From Thermotoga sp. KOL6 (GTDB lineage: Bacteria; Thermotogota; Thermotogae; Thermotogales; Thermotogaceae), in assembly GCF_002866025.1 (NCBI RefSeq), contig NZ_LNDE01000002.1, positions 186,001-250,000 on the forward strand: a DNA stretch of 64,000 bases, given 5' to 3'. This document shows positions 10,484 to 19,376 of the stretch, piece after piece. A program made the translations under genes and the position numbers. Within the stretch, counting starts at the first letter, position 1. Each line of letters opens with the position of its first letter. Below the pieces are notes generated by a model. It did no database searches. It was given only the letters and a program-made list of their open reading frames with translations, and was not told the origin of the DNA.

Positions 10484-10534
10484 ATTGACAAATTGATTAT
10501 AATGGAGTTAGTTAGTTTATAAGAACGAACGAAC
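10484..10534 (+). promoter_or_regulatory. iolR promoter region with a candidate IolR operator
   Basis: The region contains TTGACA (10485-10490), TATAAT (10498-10503) and, just downstream, an imperfect palindrome: GTTAGTTAGTT (10507-10517), six bases, AACGAACGAAC (10524-10534). The arms match at 9 of 11 positions when inverted. TTGACA and TATAAT are too close to act together, so the exact promoter is uncertain. The palindrome position, next to the start of transcription of a ROK regulator gene, suggests self-regulation of the inositol operon. Confidence 0.5.
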
Positions 10535-10554
10535 AGGGAGGACGAAGAAGTCGT

Positions 10555-11649
10555 ATGTTGAACGAACTTGAAAGAACAATTCTTCAAATACTAAAAGACA
10601 GGAAAAATATCTCAAGAATAGACATTAGCAGGAAATTGGGAATTAGTAAACCCGTTGTTTCTAAGGCTGTGAACAAGCTGATAAATTTGGGGTTTGTTAA
10701 AGAAACCGGAAAAAAGGAGAGCTCATCTAGAGGAGGAAGGAGACCTATTTTGCTTTCTTTTGTTCCAAGAAACAGATACGTTGTGGGTGTGGATATCGGA
10801 GGTACAAAAATCGATGCTATCCTTACGGATTTAAACGGAACTGTCTTAAGGAAAGAACATAAAAACTTGCCGGAAAAAATTGGCAAGGAACATCTTTTTG
10901 AAGAAATTGTGAATGTTATTGATCCCTTTTTGAGGGAAGACAAAGTCCTTGGGATAGGAATAGGCATCCCAGGGACTGTTGACGAAAAAGGTTTTGTGAA
11001 ACGACTTCCTGCTTTTGGAGTGATGAACTGGGATCTGAGGCACGAGTTGGAACGTAGAACGGGTTTACCCGTTCTCATAGAAAACAATGCGAATTTAGAT
11101 GCATTTTCAGAAAGCAGAATAGGAGCTGGTAAAGGGTTTAAATGCGTGCTCTTGATTTCCATAGGTTGGGGTATTGGAGCGGGGATGGTCTACAACGGGG
11201 AGATTTTTAGAGGTGCCAAGGGAAAGGCAGGGGAATTTGGACACATTGTAACTGATTGGGTGAAGGAGAGAAAGAGAGTTCCTGAGAAAGGTTTCGGACA
11301 CCTGGAGGAGTGGTTCTCCGGTTTTTCCCTGAAGAGAAAGTTTGGTGAAATTGAACCTAATGAAGTGTTTGACCAACATTTTTCGGATTTGAAAGAGGGA
11401 ATAGAGCACCTCGGTGTTGCCATTGCGAATGCTGTTGTATTGGTTGACCCAGATGTGGTGATCATCAAAGGTGGAATAGGATTTCATCAATTCGAGAAAA
11501 TTGAGCCTATAATCAAATCTGTTTTGGAGAACACCGTACCAAAAGACATTCTCGAAGATGTTGTCATTAAAAAAGGTGAAATCGAAGAATACGGGGTAGC
11601 GATCGGGGGAGCTCTTTTTGTTATCAAAAACATCTTGGGATTGGTGTAA
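10555..11649 (+). CDS. iolR: ROK-family transcriptional regulator of inositol genes
   Basis: The 364-residue protein has an N-terminal winged helix-turn-helix (about 1-75; SRIDISRKLGISKPVVSKAVNKL) and a ROK sugar-kinase-like sensor domain (VGVDIGGTKIDAILTDL, IGIPGTVDEKG, LIENNANLDAF, AGEFGHIVTD). It heads the inositol block and matches T. maritima TM0411 (IolR) in order and type. It probably represses the operon until an inositol intermediate binds the ROK domain. The usual ROK zinc motif (HxGCx...CxCGxxGC) is absent between AGEFGHIVTD and GFGHLEEWFSG; that loop is Cys-free here. Only 14 bases separate it from iolM. Confidence 0.9.
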   Translation: MLNELERTILQILKDRKNISRIDISRKLGISKPVVSKAVNKLINLGFVKETGKKESSSRGGRRPILLSFVPRNRYVVGVDIGGTKIDAILTDLNGTVLRKEHKNLPEKIGKEHLFEEIVNVIDPFLREDKVLGIGIGIPGTVDEKGFVKRLPAFGVMNWDLRHELERRTGLPVLIENNANLDAFSESRIGAGKGFKCVLLISIGWGIGAGMVYNGEIFRGAKGKAGEFGHIVTDWVKERKRVPEKGFGHLEEWFSGFSLKRKFGEIEPNEVFDQHFSDLKEGIEHLGVAIANAVVLVDPDVVIIKGGIGFHQFEKIEPIIKSVLENTVPKDILEDVVIKKGEIEEYGVAIGGALFVIKNILGLV

Positions 11650-11663
11650 AGGAGGGATATCTT

Positions 11664-12851
11664 ATGAAGGCTGTACGGTTACATGCGAAATGGGATCCAA
11701 GATCTGGATTCAAGTTGGGACCAAAGGATGTCGAAGGAAAACTCACTTGGCTTGGCAGCAAAGTTTGGAGATATCCTGAGATTAAGGTGGAAGAAGTTCC
11801 AGAACCGAAGATAGAAAAACCAACAGAGATCATCATTAAAGTAAGAGCGTGTGGTATCTGTGGTAGTGATGTACACATGGCCCAGACTGATGAAGAAGGA
11901 TACATTCTCTATCCTGGCCTCACAGGTTTTCCAGTTACACTTGGTCACGAGTTTTCCGGAGTGGTAGTGGAAGCAGGGCCGGAAGCTATCAACAGAAGAA
12001 CGAACAAACGTTTTGAGATAGGAGAACCTGTTTGTGCGGAAGAGATGTTGTGGTGCGGTCATTGCAGACCCTGTGCAGAGGGATTTCCAAATCACTGTGA
12101 AAATTTAAACGAATTGGGTTTCAACGTGGATGGAGCGTTCGCTGAATACATAAAAGTAGACGCAAAGTATGCCTGGAGTTTGAAGGAACTTGAGGGTAAG
12201 TATGAAGGAGACAAACTCTTCCTCGCGGGAAGTCTTGTTGAACCAACTTCTGTTGCTTACAATGCTGTGATTGTCAGAGGTGGAGGAATCAGACCTGGTG
12301 ATAATGTGGTAATTCTTGGAGGAGGACCTATCGGACTCGCAGCGGTAGCAATATTAAAACATGCTGGGGCAGCGAATGTGATTCTCTCCGAACCATCGGA
12401 ACCCAGAAGAAATCTGGGTAAGGAACTCGGTGCAGATTATGTGATAGATCCGACAAAAGAAGATTTTGTGGAGGCAGTTCTCGATTACACAGGTGGTATG
12501 GGTGCAAAACTCTTCTTAGAAGCAACTGGTGTCCCACAGATTGTCTGGCCTCAGATAGAAGAAGTGATTTGGAGATCTAGAGGTATCAACTCTACAGTGG
12601 TGATCGTGGCGAGAGCAGATGCGAAGATACCATTGACTGGAGAAGTGTTTCAAGTAAGAAGAGCACAAATATTTGGTTCACAGGGACATTCTGGTCATGG
12701 TACGTTTCCAAGAGTGATAAGTTTGATGGCTTCCGGTATGGACATGACAAAGATCATTTCCAAAGTGGTTTCATTGGAAGAGATTCCTGAGTACATAAAG
12801 AAGCTTCAAACAGACAAATCTTTGGTGAAAGTCACCATGTTGAACGAGTGA
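11664..12851 (+). CDS. iolM: NAD-dependent 2-keto-myo-inositol dehydrogenase (zinc alcohol dehydrogenase family)
   Basis: The 395-residue medium-chain dehydrogenase has the catalytic zinc ligands CGICGSD and GHEFSG, a structural zinc lobe CGHCRPCAEGFPNHC, and the Rossmann motif GGGPIGLAA. In T. maritima the homologue TM0412 (IolM) oxidises 2-keto-myo-inositol in the non-classical inositol pathway. The N-terminus is about 45 residues longer before the first zinc motif than in typical alcohol dehydrogenases. It is transcribed with iolR upstream and iolN 11 bases downstream. Confidence 0.92.
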   Translation: MKAVRLHAKWDPRSGFKLGPKDVEGKLTWLGSKVWRYPEIKVEEVPEPKIEKPTEIIIKVRACGICGSDVHMAQTDEEGYILYPGLTGFPVTLGHEFSGVVVEAGPEAINRRTNKRFEIGEPVCAEEMLWCGHCRPCAEGFPNHCENLNELGFNVDGAFAEYIKVDAKYAWSLKELEGKYEGDKLFLAGSLVEPTSVAYNAVIVRGGGIRPGDNVVILGGGPIGLAAVAILKHAGAANVILSEPSEPRRNLGKELGADYVIDPTKEDFVEAVLDYTGGMGAKLFLEATGVPQIVWPQIEEVIWRSRGINSTVVIVARADAKIPLTGEVFQVRRAQIFGSQGHSGHGTFPRVISLMASGMDMTKIISKVVSLEEIPEYIKKLQTDKSLVKVTMLNE

Positions 12852-12862
12852 GGTGAGAGATT

Positions 12863-13834
12863 ATGGGTAAATGGCAAATTCCTCCCGAAGGAGGACACAT
12901 GGAAAGGCCAACGGGTGTTTACTACCAAACTATGACGATGAAACAGATAAAAGAAAGACTGAAACAGTGCGATCTCATCATAATTCCTGTGGGAAGTACA
13001 GAGAATCATGGTCCGAACGCTCCAACAGGAGAAGATACATTTCTCGTTACACGAATGGCAGAGCAAGTTGCTCTGAAGACGGGATGTACAGTGGCCGAAC
13101 CAATTTGGTACGGTTACCATCCTTATCACCACATTGGTATGCCTGGAACCGTTCCAGTCAAGGATGAAGCGTTCATAGACTACTTGGTGAGCGTCATAGC
13201 GGGTTTTTGGAACACAGGTTTTAGAAAACAGATTCTTCTCAACGGCCACGGTCAAGAGTTCGTGATTCCCGTTGCTATACACAAGTTTGCCAAGATCTTC
13301 CAAGTTCCCGCCATCATAATCAATTTAAACTGGTATCACGCGATACAGGACAAGTTCAAAACAAAAGACGAAGGTGGTCCTTACGAAACTCCTTTTATTC
13401 ATGCAGATGAAGTGGAGACTTCCTGGAGTTTAGCACTCTTTCCAGAGTTCATGCATCAAGAATGGGCGGTAGATACCGAACCGAAAGGATTTCTTCCCGA
13501 GGGACACATAGATAAAGCTGGTAACCTCCTCCACAGACCAATTGCCTGGTATGGACATGTAGGTGGAGGGCCAATTGAAGTGGTGGCGTATCCCGAAGGA
13601 GTGGTTGGAAAAGCTACTCTCGCGTCTGCTGAAAAAGCAAAAGAAGGAGTGGAAGCTTTACTCGATTATCTTGAAAAACTTGTGAGAGACATCATGGAAA
13701 GGTTTCCAGCAGGGAAATTACCTCCTGCTGAAATGCTTTCACAAAGGCCGAAGGAGGAACTGGAAGCTCTCACAAAAGAACCCTTGAGTGAAGGATGGAG
13801 GAATCTCTACACTGCGGGTAATCTCTGGGGATGA
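12863..13834 (+). CDS. iolN: Creatininase-family hydrolase of the inositol pathway
   Basis: The 323-residue protein belongs to the creatininase amidohydrolase family. Metal ligands are visible in VGSTENHGPNAPTGED and LLNGHGQEF, plus HADEVETS. The T. maritima homologue TM0413 (IolN) hydrolyses the ring of the IolM product to 5-keto-L-gluconate. The gene sits between iolM and iolG with 11 and 4 bases of spacing. The family core is about 250 residues; the extra length is at the N-terminus and in a C-terminal tail after position 265. Confidence 0.9.
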   Translation: MGKWQIPPEGGHMERPTGVYYQTMTMKQIKERLKQCDLIIIPVGSTENHGPNAPTGEDTFLVTRMAEQVALKTGCTVAEPIWYGYHPYHHIGMPGTVPVKDEAFIDYLVSVIAGFWNTGFRKQILLNGHGQEFVIPVAIHKFAKIFQVPAIIINLNWYHAIQDKFKTKDEGGPYETPFIHADEVETSWSLALFPEFMHQEWAVDTEPKGFLPEGHIDKAGNLLHRPIAWYGHVGGGPIEVVAYPEGVVGKATLASAEKAKEGVEALLDYLEKLVRDIMERFPAGKLPPAEMLSQRPKEELEALTKEPLSEGWRNLYTAGNLWG

Positions 13835-13838
13835 TACT

Positions 13839-14843
13839 GTGAGGCTCGGTGTTATCGGTCTTGGTAGGATAGGAACGATCCATGCGGAAAATATTATGAA
13901 ATTAGATGATGTAGAGTTGTACGCAATTTCCGATGTTAGAGAAGACCATCTGAAAAAGATGGCGGAAAGATTCAATGTAGCGAGAGCTTATGTAGATCCT
14001 TACGAGCTCATAGAAGATCAGAAGGTTGATGCTGTCCTAGTTTGTTCTAGCACTGACACTCATGCAGATTTGGTCGTTGCTTGTGCAAAGGCAAAGAAGC
14101 ATGTTTTTTGTGAGAAACCTCTTTCGTTGATTCTTGAAGATGTGAACAAGATGATAGAAGAAGCGAAGAAAAACAAAGTGATTTTGTTCGTGGGTTTCAA
14201 CAGGCGTTTTGACAGGAATTTTAGAAAAGTGAAAGAAGCTGTTGAAAAGGGAACGATAGGTGAACCACACATTCTCAGAATCACAAGTCGAGATCCAGAA
14301 CCGCCACCGATCGATTACATAAGGGTTTCCGGTGGTATCTTCCTTGACATGACTATTCACGACTTTGACATGGCAAGATATGTGATGGGAGAAGAAGTAG
14401 AGGAAGTTTTTTCAACAGGGTCTGTTTTGATAGACAAAGAAATTGGGATGGTAGGGGATGTTGATACAACAGTGGTCGTTCTAAGATTCAAAAGCGGAGC
14501 CTTGGGAGTGATAGATAATTCAAGGAAGGCTATATACGGTTACGACCAGAGATTGGAAGTGTTCGGAACGAGAGGAAAGATTTCTGTAGACAACGTGAGA
14601 GAATCCACTGTTGTCTTCACCGATGAACATGGTGATCGCGGTTCTAGGTATCTCTATTTCTTCCTTGAAAGGTACAAAGAAGCTTATCTGGAAGAGTTAA
14701 AAGCATTTGTGGACAGTGTGAGAAACAATAAGCCGCCTGCAGTGAGTGGAGAGGATGGTAAGATGGCACTTCTTCTCGGGTATGCTGCAAAGAAATCTAT
14801 GGAAGAAAAAAGACCTGTGAGATTAGAGGAAGTGATGTTGTGA
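13839..14843 (+). CDS. iolG: myo-Inositol 2-dehydrogenase
   Basis: The 334-residue Gfo/Idh/MocA-family enzyme oxidises myo-inositol to 2-keto-myo-inositol with NAD. The nucleotide fold GVIGLGRIGTIHAEN is at the very N-terminus, followed by CEKPLS and the catalytic SGGIFLDMTIHDFDMARY with the conserved Asp and His. I use the GTG at 13839: it follows GGGGATGA and puts the Rossmann strand at residue 3, as in other family members; a longer in-frame start would lie inside iolN. It overlaps iolK by GTGA. Confidence 0.94.
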   Translation: MRLGVIGLGRIGTIHAENIMKLDDVELYAISDVREDHLKKMAERFNVARAYVDPYELIEDQKVDAVLVCSSTDTHADLVVACAKAKKHVFCEKPLSLILEDVNKMIEEAKKNKVILFVGFNRRFDRNFRKVKEAVEKGTIGEPHILRITSRDPEPPPIDYIRVSGGIFLDMTIHDFDMARYVMGEEVEEVFSTGSVLIDKEIGMVGDVDTTVVVLRFKSGALGVIDNSRKAIYGYDQRLEVFGTRGKISVDNVRESTVVFTDEHGDRGSRYLYFFLERYKEAYLEELKAFVDSVRNNKPPAVSGEDGKMALLLGYAAKKSMEEKRPVRLEEVML

Positions 14844-15697
14844 TCACCTTCGTCGGGCACGTTTCCAAGGATGTGAATGTGGTATCTGGGGAACGCAAAG
14901 TTATGCGTGGAGGAGGGGTGGTAATGGGTTCCATCGCCGCCTCCCTCCTTGGGGTGCGATCGAAGGTAGTCACCAAGTGTTCGAAAGAGGATGTGCCTTA
15001 TTTTTCCTTTTTGAAAAATTTCGGTATCGAAGTGATCTTTCTCGATAGTCCTAAAACAACGAGTATAGAGAACAGATATTCCAACGAACCGGATAAGCGA
15101 GAGAGTTTCCTCATTTCTGCGGCTGATCCGTTCACGAAAGATGATCTGGAGTATGTAACTGGGGAAGTTGTTCACGTTAATCCTCTTTGGTTTGGTGAAT
15201 TTCCAGAAGATCTGATACCAATATTGAGAAAAAAGGTGAATTTTCTTTCCGCAGACGCGCAAGGTTTTCTGAGAGTTCCCGAAAATGGAAAGTTAGTTTA
15301 CAAAAAATGGAAAAGAGTTGAGTATTTAAGATTCTTCGATCTTTTCAAAATGGACGCCAAAGAGTCTGCAGTACTGACAGGAACCGATGATTTGAGAGAA
15401 TCGTGTAAAATTGTCTATTCTCATGGTGTGAAATTAGTTCTTGTTACACATGGAAATGGAGTAATAGTGTTCAACGGGATGTTCTTTGAAGCACCTTTCG
15501 AAGGGTGGACCATGGAAGGAAGAACAGGAAGGGGAGACACCTGTACAGCAGCATTTTTGGTGGCATATTTGTTCAAAAAAATGAACTTGGAAGAAACTAC
15601 TAAATTTTCCGCAAAGATAACTTCTCTGAAAATGAAACATCCTGGACCTTTGAAAAGAGAAGATGTTGAAGCCTTTTTAAAAGATGAACAATGCTGA
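14840..15697 (+). CDS. iolK: PfkB-family carbohydrate kinase of the inositol operon
   Basis: The 285-residue ribokinase-type kinase has the N-terminal GG-containing sugar site (RGGGVVMGSIAASLLG) and the C-terminal anion hole/catalytic base GRTGRGDTCTAAF, where the usual GAGD is GRGD. It corresponds to T. maritima TM0415. Its substrate is not settled to my knowledge; an inositol-derived sugar acid is likely from context. The start codon is a GTG overlapping the iolG stop. A hairpin follows before the ABC transporter genes. Confidence 0.82.
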   Translation: MITFVGHVSKDVNVVSGERKVMRGGGVVMGSIAASLLGVRSKVVTKCSKEDVPYFSFLKNFGIEVIFLDSPKTTSIENRYSNEPDKRESFLISAADPFTKDDLEYVTGEVVHVNPLWFGEFPEDLIPILRKKVNFLSADAQGFLRVPENGKLVYKKWKRVEYLRFFDLFKMDAKESAVLTGTDDLRESCKIVYSHGVKLVLVTHGNGVIVFNGMFFEAPFEGWTMEGRTGRGDTCTAAFLVAYLFKKMNLEETTKFSAKITSLKMKHPGPLKREDVEAFLKDEQC

Positions 15698-15710
15698 GAA
15701 ATCGCTAAAT

Positions 15711-15732
15711 ATCCGGCTTGTCTGTGCCGGAT
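15711..15732 (+). promoter_or_regulatory. Intergenic stem-loop between iolK and the CUT2 binding-protein gene
   Basis: A perfect 7-bp stem ATCCGGC/GCCGGAT with an 8-base loop and no T-run. It may mark an mRNA processing or stabilising site before the highly expressed binding-protein gene. Confidence 0.5.
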
Positions 15733-15756
15733 AAATTACCTGAGGGGGGATCTGTC

Positions 15757-16689
15757 ATGAGGAAGTTTCTCTTGGTGATACTCTTGGTAGTAGTTGTGCT
15801 GGCGTTTCCTAAGTACACATTCTATCTGGTATCTCACGGTGGTCCAGCTGATCCATTCTGGGGAGTAGTTATGAAAGGCATGAAGGACGCGGCCGAAAAA
15901 TTTGGAGTGGAAGCTGTCTATTTGGGACCCGAAAAGTACTCCTTGAAGGAATTCATCGATCTTGTGAACAGTGCGATAGCTAGAAAACCCGATGGTTTGA
16001 TTGTCACTATAACCAATCCTGTTGCCCTTGATGAACCATTACGGAAGGCTATAAAGATGGGTATACCCGTTGTCGCGATAAACGTTCCCGATACAAGACC
16101 TCCGGAAGAGGCCATACCTTATTTGGTTTACGTCGGCATGGATGAATACCTGGCCGGTGTTTACGCTGCTAGAAGGATGTTACAAGAATTCACTCCAAAG
16201 AGGGCAGTTGTTGCTATTCACGAGCCAGGACACGCGGGTTTAGAGGCTAGAGCCAAGGGTATCATAGATGTCTTATCGGAGAAACACATACCCGTTGAGA
16301 AATTGGATATAACGACGGACCCGACAAAAGCATTGACAGTAATGAAGAGTTACTTGATGAAGCATCCTGACACAGACGCTATTTTTACTTTGGGACCTTT
16401 GGGTGCACATCCTGCAATACAACTGGTAGAAGAAGAAGGATTGGCAGGAAAGGTTAAGATAGGTGCTATAGACTTATCAACGAAAATCATAAACGCCATA
16501 AAAGAAGGAGTGATTGTGTTTACCATAGACCAACAACAGTATCTCCAGGGATACCTGCCGATCGTCTTCCTGTATTTGTACAAAGAGTACGGTTTAATAC
16601 CACACGAAAAAGTTCTTACGGGGCCTTCAATCATTGACAAGAGTAATGTTGAGATAGTTGAGAAGACAGTACAGATGGGATACAGATAA
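15757..16689 (+). CDS. CUT2 (ribose/inositol-type) ABC transporter, substrate-binding protein
   Basis: The 310-residue protein has a signal peptide (MRKFLLVILLVVVVLA) and the type I periplasmic binding fold of RbsB-like proteins (YLVSHGGPADPFWGVVMKGM, DGLIVTITNP, IPVVAINVPD, VYVGMDEYLAG, TDAIFTLG, GAIDLS). ATG 15757 follows GAGGGGGG. It starts a three-gene transporter placed inside the inositol operon, between iolK and iolO. Free myo-inositol is the most likely ligand by context and by resemblance to IbpA-type inositol binding proteins, but ribose or another cyclitol cannot be excluded. Confidence 0.85.
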   Translation: MRKFLLVILLVVVVLAFPKYTFYLVSHGGPADPFWGVVMKGMKDAAEKFGVEAVYLGPEKYSLKEFIDLVNSAIARKPDGLIVTITNPVALDEPLRKAIKMGIPVVAINVPDTRPPEEAIPYLVYVGMDEYLAGVYAARRMLQEFTPKRAVVAIHEPGHAGLEARAKGIIDVLSEKHIPVEKLDITTDPTKALTVMKSYLMKHPDTDAIFTLGPLGAHPAIQLVEEEGLAGKVKIGAIDLSTKIINAIKEGVIVFTIDQQQYLQGYLPIVFLYLYKEYGLIPHEKVLTGPSIIDKSNVEIVEKTVQMGYR

Positions 16690-16694
16690 TAGAA

Positions 16695-16716
16695 AAAGGG
16701 GGGATTCCCCCCCTTT
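16695..16716 (+). promoter_or_regulatory. Stem-loop after the binding-protein gene
   Basis: AAAGGGGGG (16695-16703), loop ATT, then CCCCCCCTTT (16707-16716), with a single-base offset in the C-run. It separates the binding-protein gene from the permease gene and could attenuate downstream transcription or protect the upstream message. Confidence 0.6.
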
Positions 16717-16735
16717 CAAACCGGGGGGATAACTC

Positions 16736-17713
16736 ATGGAAGGTGGAAAATTGGAATCTGAAAGATTCTTAATGAAAATTCTCAGACTCAAAGAAATGGG
16801 AGCAATTGTTGGTATATGCATCTTTTTCATCCTGTTCATGTTTATATCAGAAAGATTTTTAAGTATAGAAAATCTTGCTTCTACCTTCACAATGGCATCA
16901 GAACTAGGAATAGTTGCTGTAGGTATAACTATGTTAATGATTTCGGGGGAATTCGATCTTTCTGTTGGTTCCACTTATGCCGTTGTTCCTATGGTGATGG
17001 CCCTTATGATGAATTCTGGTTTTTCAAGTGCTTTTGCTCTTTTGGTTTCATTGCTTGTGGGTATTGGAATTGGCTTTTTGAACGGTGTTGTCACACTGAA
17101 AACAAATATTCCATCGTTCATAACAACTCTTGGTATGATGATGTTCTGGAGAGGAGTTCTTCTTGCAGTCACTGGGGGATTTCCTATAATGTTGGAAAAA
17201 AGTAGCAAGATTCTGAAATTTTTTGGAGGAAGTTTGGCGGGGGATCTTAGGTATTCAGGTGTTTGGTTTATAGTTCTTGCTTTTGTGTTCGGATTAATTC
17301 TCGAAAGAACCGCTTATGGAAATTGGGTATTTGCTACTGGTGGCAATCTTGGAGCGGCAAAAGCTCTTGGAATACCAACAGAGAGAGTGAAACTTATAAA
17401 CTTCATGATAAGCGGTCTTCTTGCGGGAATAGCGGGTATCACGACCTTTGGAAGATTCAAGATAATAGATCCGACTCTCGGGCAAGGAATGGAACTTGAA
17501 GCCATAGCATCTGCCGTAATAGGAGGGTCACTCCTCACAGGTGGCTATGGAAGTATTTTAGGGACTTTTATAGGAGCTTTCATGATAGGAATGGTCAGAA
17601 GTGGTTTGGTTCTCGCAGGTGCCCCCGCTTATTGGTATAGAGCATTTATAGGAGTCATACTTGTTATATCAGCGATCATAAATGCGAAGATCAGGAAGAG
17701 GGTGGCAGGATGA
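16736..17713 (+). CDS. CUT2 ABC transporter permease (RbsC/FrcC-like)
   Basis: The 325-residue membrane protein has the BPD_transp_2 fold: eight to ten hydrophobic segments, GEFDLSVGSTYAVVPM and NGVVTLKTNIPSFITTLGMM, AKALGIPTERVKLINF (cytoplasmic coupling loop) and IASAVIGGSLLTGGYGS. These match RbsC-type permeases, which act as homodimers. The ATG follows a G-rich ribosome binding site GGGGGG. The ATPase gene overlaps its stop by ATGA. Confidence 0.9.
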   Translation: MEGGKLESERFLMKILRLKEMGAIVGICIFFILFMFISERFLSIENLASTFTMASELGIVAVGITMLMISGEFDLSVGSTYAVVPMVMALMMNSGFSSAFALLVSLLVGIGIGFLNGVVTLKTNIPSFITTLGMMMFWRGVLLAVTGGFPIMLEKSSKILKFFGGSLAGDLRYSGVWFIVLAFVFGLILERTAYGNWVFATGGNLGAAKALGIPTERVKLINFMISGLLAGIAGITTFGRFKIIDPTLGQGMELEAIASAVIGGSLLTGGYGSILGTFIGAFMIGMVRSGLVLAGAPAYWYRAFIGVILVISAIINAKIRKRVAG

Positions 17714-18462
17714 GTGACTACATAGTTGAAATGAGAGGGATAAAGAAAAGTTTCGGTAAGGTTCAAGCGTTAAAAGGGGTAGATTTTTACGTGAAAAAGC
17801 AGGAAATAGTCGGTCTTCTAGGTGATAATGGGGCGGGGAAGTCAACGCTTATAAAGATTCTCGTTGGGTACTATCAACCAGATGAAGGGGAAATATATTT
17901 TGAAGGAAAAAAAGTATTTTTTAAATCTCCTTGGGATTCCAGAAGAATGGGAATAGAAACAGTTTATCAAGACCTTGCTCTCGTCAATTTGATGCCTATT
18001 TGGAGAAATTTCTTCCTTGGTAGGGAAATCACTCGTAAGGTAGGTCCTATCAAGTTTTTGGATGTTGGAAAGATGAAAAAAATTGCAAGAGAGGTTCTAA
18101 AAGATGTGGGAATATTCATCAGGTCTCCAGATGAAACAGTTGCATTCCTTTCAGGAGGAGAGAGACAAGCAGTTGCAATCGCAAGGGCTATATATTTTGG
18201 TGCGAAGCTTCTCATATTGGATGAACCAACGGCGGCTCTTTCCGTTGGTGAAACAAAGAAAGTTCTTGAACATATCTTGGAAGCGAAGAAAAGAGGGATT
18301 TCTGTGATATTTATCACGCACAACATTTATCACGTTTATGAAGTGGCTGATAGGTTAGTCCTTCTGGAGAAAGGAGAAAAAATAGGTGATTACGATAAGA
18401 AGGAAGTTACTCCAGAGAAAGTGATGAACATAATAGCTGCTGCGGCAGGCGTTACCGGGTAA
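17710..18462 (+). CDS. CUT2 ABC transporter ATP-binding protein, single-domain
   Basis: The 250-residue ATPase has Walker A GDNGAGKST, Q-loop, signature LSGGERQAVAIARA, Walker B LLILDEPTAAL and switch His in FITHN. Most CUT2 ATPases (RbsA, XylG) are about 500 residues with two fused domains; this one has one domain, as in FrcA-type systems, so it should work as a homodimer. It completes the transporter with the binding protein and permease. 48 bases separate it from iolO. Confidence 0.9.
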   Translation: MSDYIVEMRGIKKSFGKVQALKGVDFYVKKQEIVGLLGDNGAGKSTLIKILVGYYQPDEGEIYFEGKKVFFKSPWDSRRMGIETVYQDLALVNLMPIWRNFFLGREITRKVGPIKFLDVGKMKKIAREVLKDVGIFIRSPDETVAFLSGGERQAVAIARAIYFGAKLLILDEPTAALSVGETKKVLEHILEAKKRGISVIFITHNIYHVYEVADRLVLLEKGEKIGDYDKKEVTPEKVMNIIAAAAGVTG

Positions 18463-18510
18463 ATCTATTACTTTTTAAAGATGCAAACGTTAGGAATGGG
18501 AGGGAGAGCG

Positions 18511-19317
18511 TTGAAACTTTCTTTGGTGATAAGTACTTCTGATGCTGCTTTTGATGCATTAGCTTTTAAAGGAGATTTAAAAAAGGGAATGGAACTTGCT
18601 AGAAAGATAGGATATCAAGCGGTGGAAATAGCGGTGAGAGATCCCTCTACTGTAGATTGGAACGAAGTTAGAAATATGTCAGAAGAATTGGAACTCCCTA
18701 TTTGTGCCTTTGGAACTGGTCAAGCTTATCTTGCGGAGGGTTTATCTTTAACACACCCTGATGAAAAGATCAGGAAGAAAGCACTGAGAAGAGTGGAAAG
18801 CCATGCGAAAGTTGCAACGATGTTCGGAGCGGTTGTCATCATCGGTCTTATCCGTGGAAGGAGAGAAAGAAGATCGCGACAAGAAGTTGAGGACATTTTT
18901 ATCGACAGTATGAAATATCTTCTCAAGATCACAACTGATGTGAAGTTCGTCATAGAGCCTCTTAACAGATACGAAACAGACTTCATAAACACCGTGGATG
19001 AAGCACTACAACTGTTGGGGAAAATCAACTCGGAAAGAGTAGGGATACTTGCAGATACTTTCCACATGAACATAGAAGAAGTAGATATCTCAGAGAGTTT
19101 GAAAAAAGCTGGTGAAAAGCTTTACCATTTTCATGTGGCGGACAGTAACAGATGGGCTCCAGGATTTGGTCATATAGATTTTGAGGGCATTTTTAGAACG
19201 TTGAAAGAAATACGCTACAATGGGTATGTGTCTGTGGAGTGTCTTCCGTTGCCAGGTGGTATGGAGAAAGCAGCTCAATTTTCTTACGAAAAACTCAATA
19301 GATTGATGTCTTCTTGA
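18511..19317 (+). CDS. iolO: 5-Keto-L-gluconate epimerase
   Basis: The 268-residue TIM-barrel protein belongs to the xylose-isomerase-like sugar phosphate isomerase/epimerase family. Metal ligands are expected in [35 protein letters not shown] and YVSVECLP. T. maritima TM0416 (IolO) epimerises 5-keto-L-gluconate to D-tagaturonate. I use the TTG at 18511, after GGGAGGGAG, because the protein then begins MKLSLVIST as I remember for TM0416; an ATG at 18481 would add ten unrelated residues. D-tagaturonate is the substrate of UxaE, also encoded in this window (44060). Confidence 0.9.
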   Translation: MKLSLVISTSDAAFDALAFKGDLKKGMELARKIGYQAVEIAVRDPSTVDWNEVRNMSEELELPICAFGTGQAYLAEGLSLTHPDEKIRKKALRRVESHAKVATMFGAVVIIGLIRGRRERRSRQEVEDIFIDSMKYLLKITTDVKFVIEPLNRYETDFINTVDEALQLLGKINSERVGILADTFHMNIEEVDISESLKKAGEKLYHFHVADSNRWAPGFGHIDFEGIFRTLKEIRYNGYVSVECLPLPGGMEKAAQFSYEKLNRLMSS

Positions 19318-19376
19318 AAACCATTAACAAATTCTAAACAAATCGTGATAAAATTGTTCCAATGGGGGGTGAGGAT

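Noticed and set aside
14840-15697. IolK as a sulfofructose kinase for a sulfo-EMP route
   Set aside because: It is embedded between iolG and the inositol transporter, far from the sulfo-operon and under a different promoter; the transaldolase makes a kinase unnecessary.
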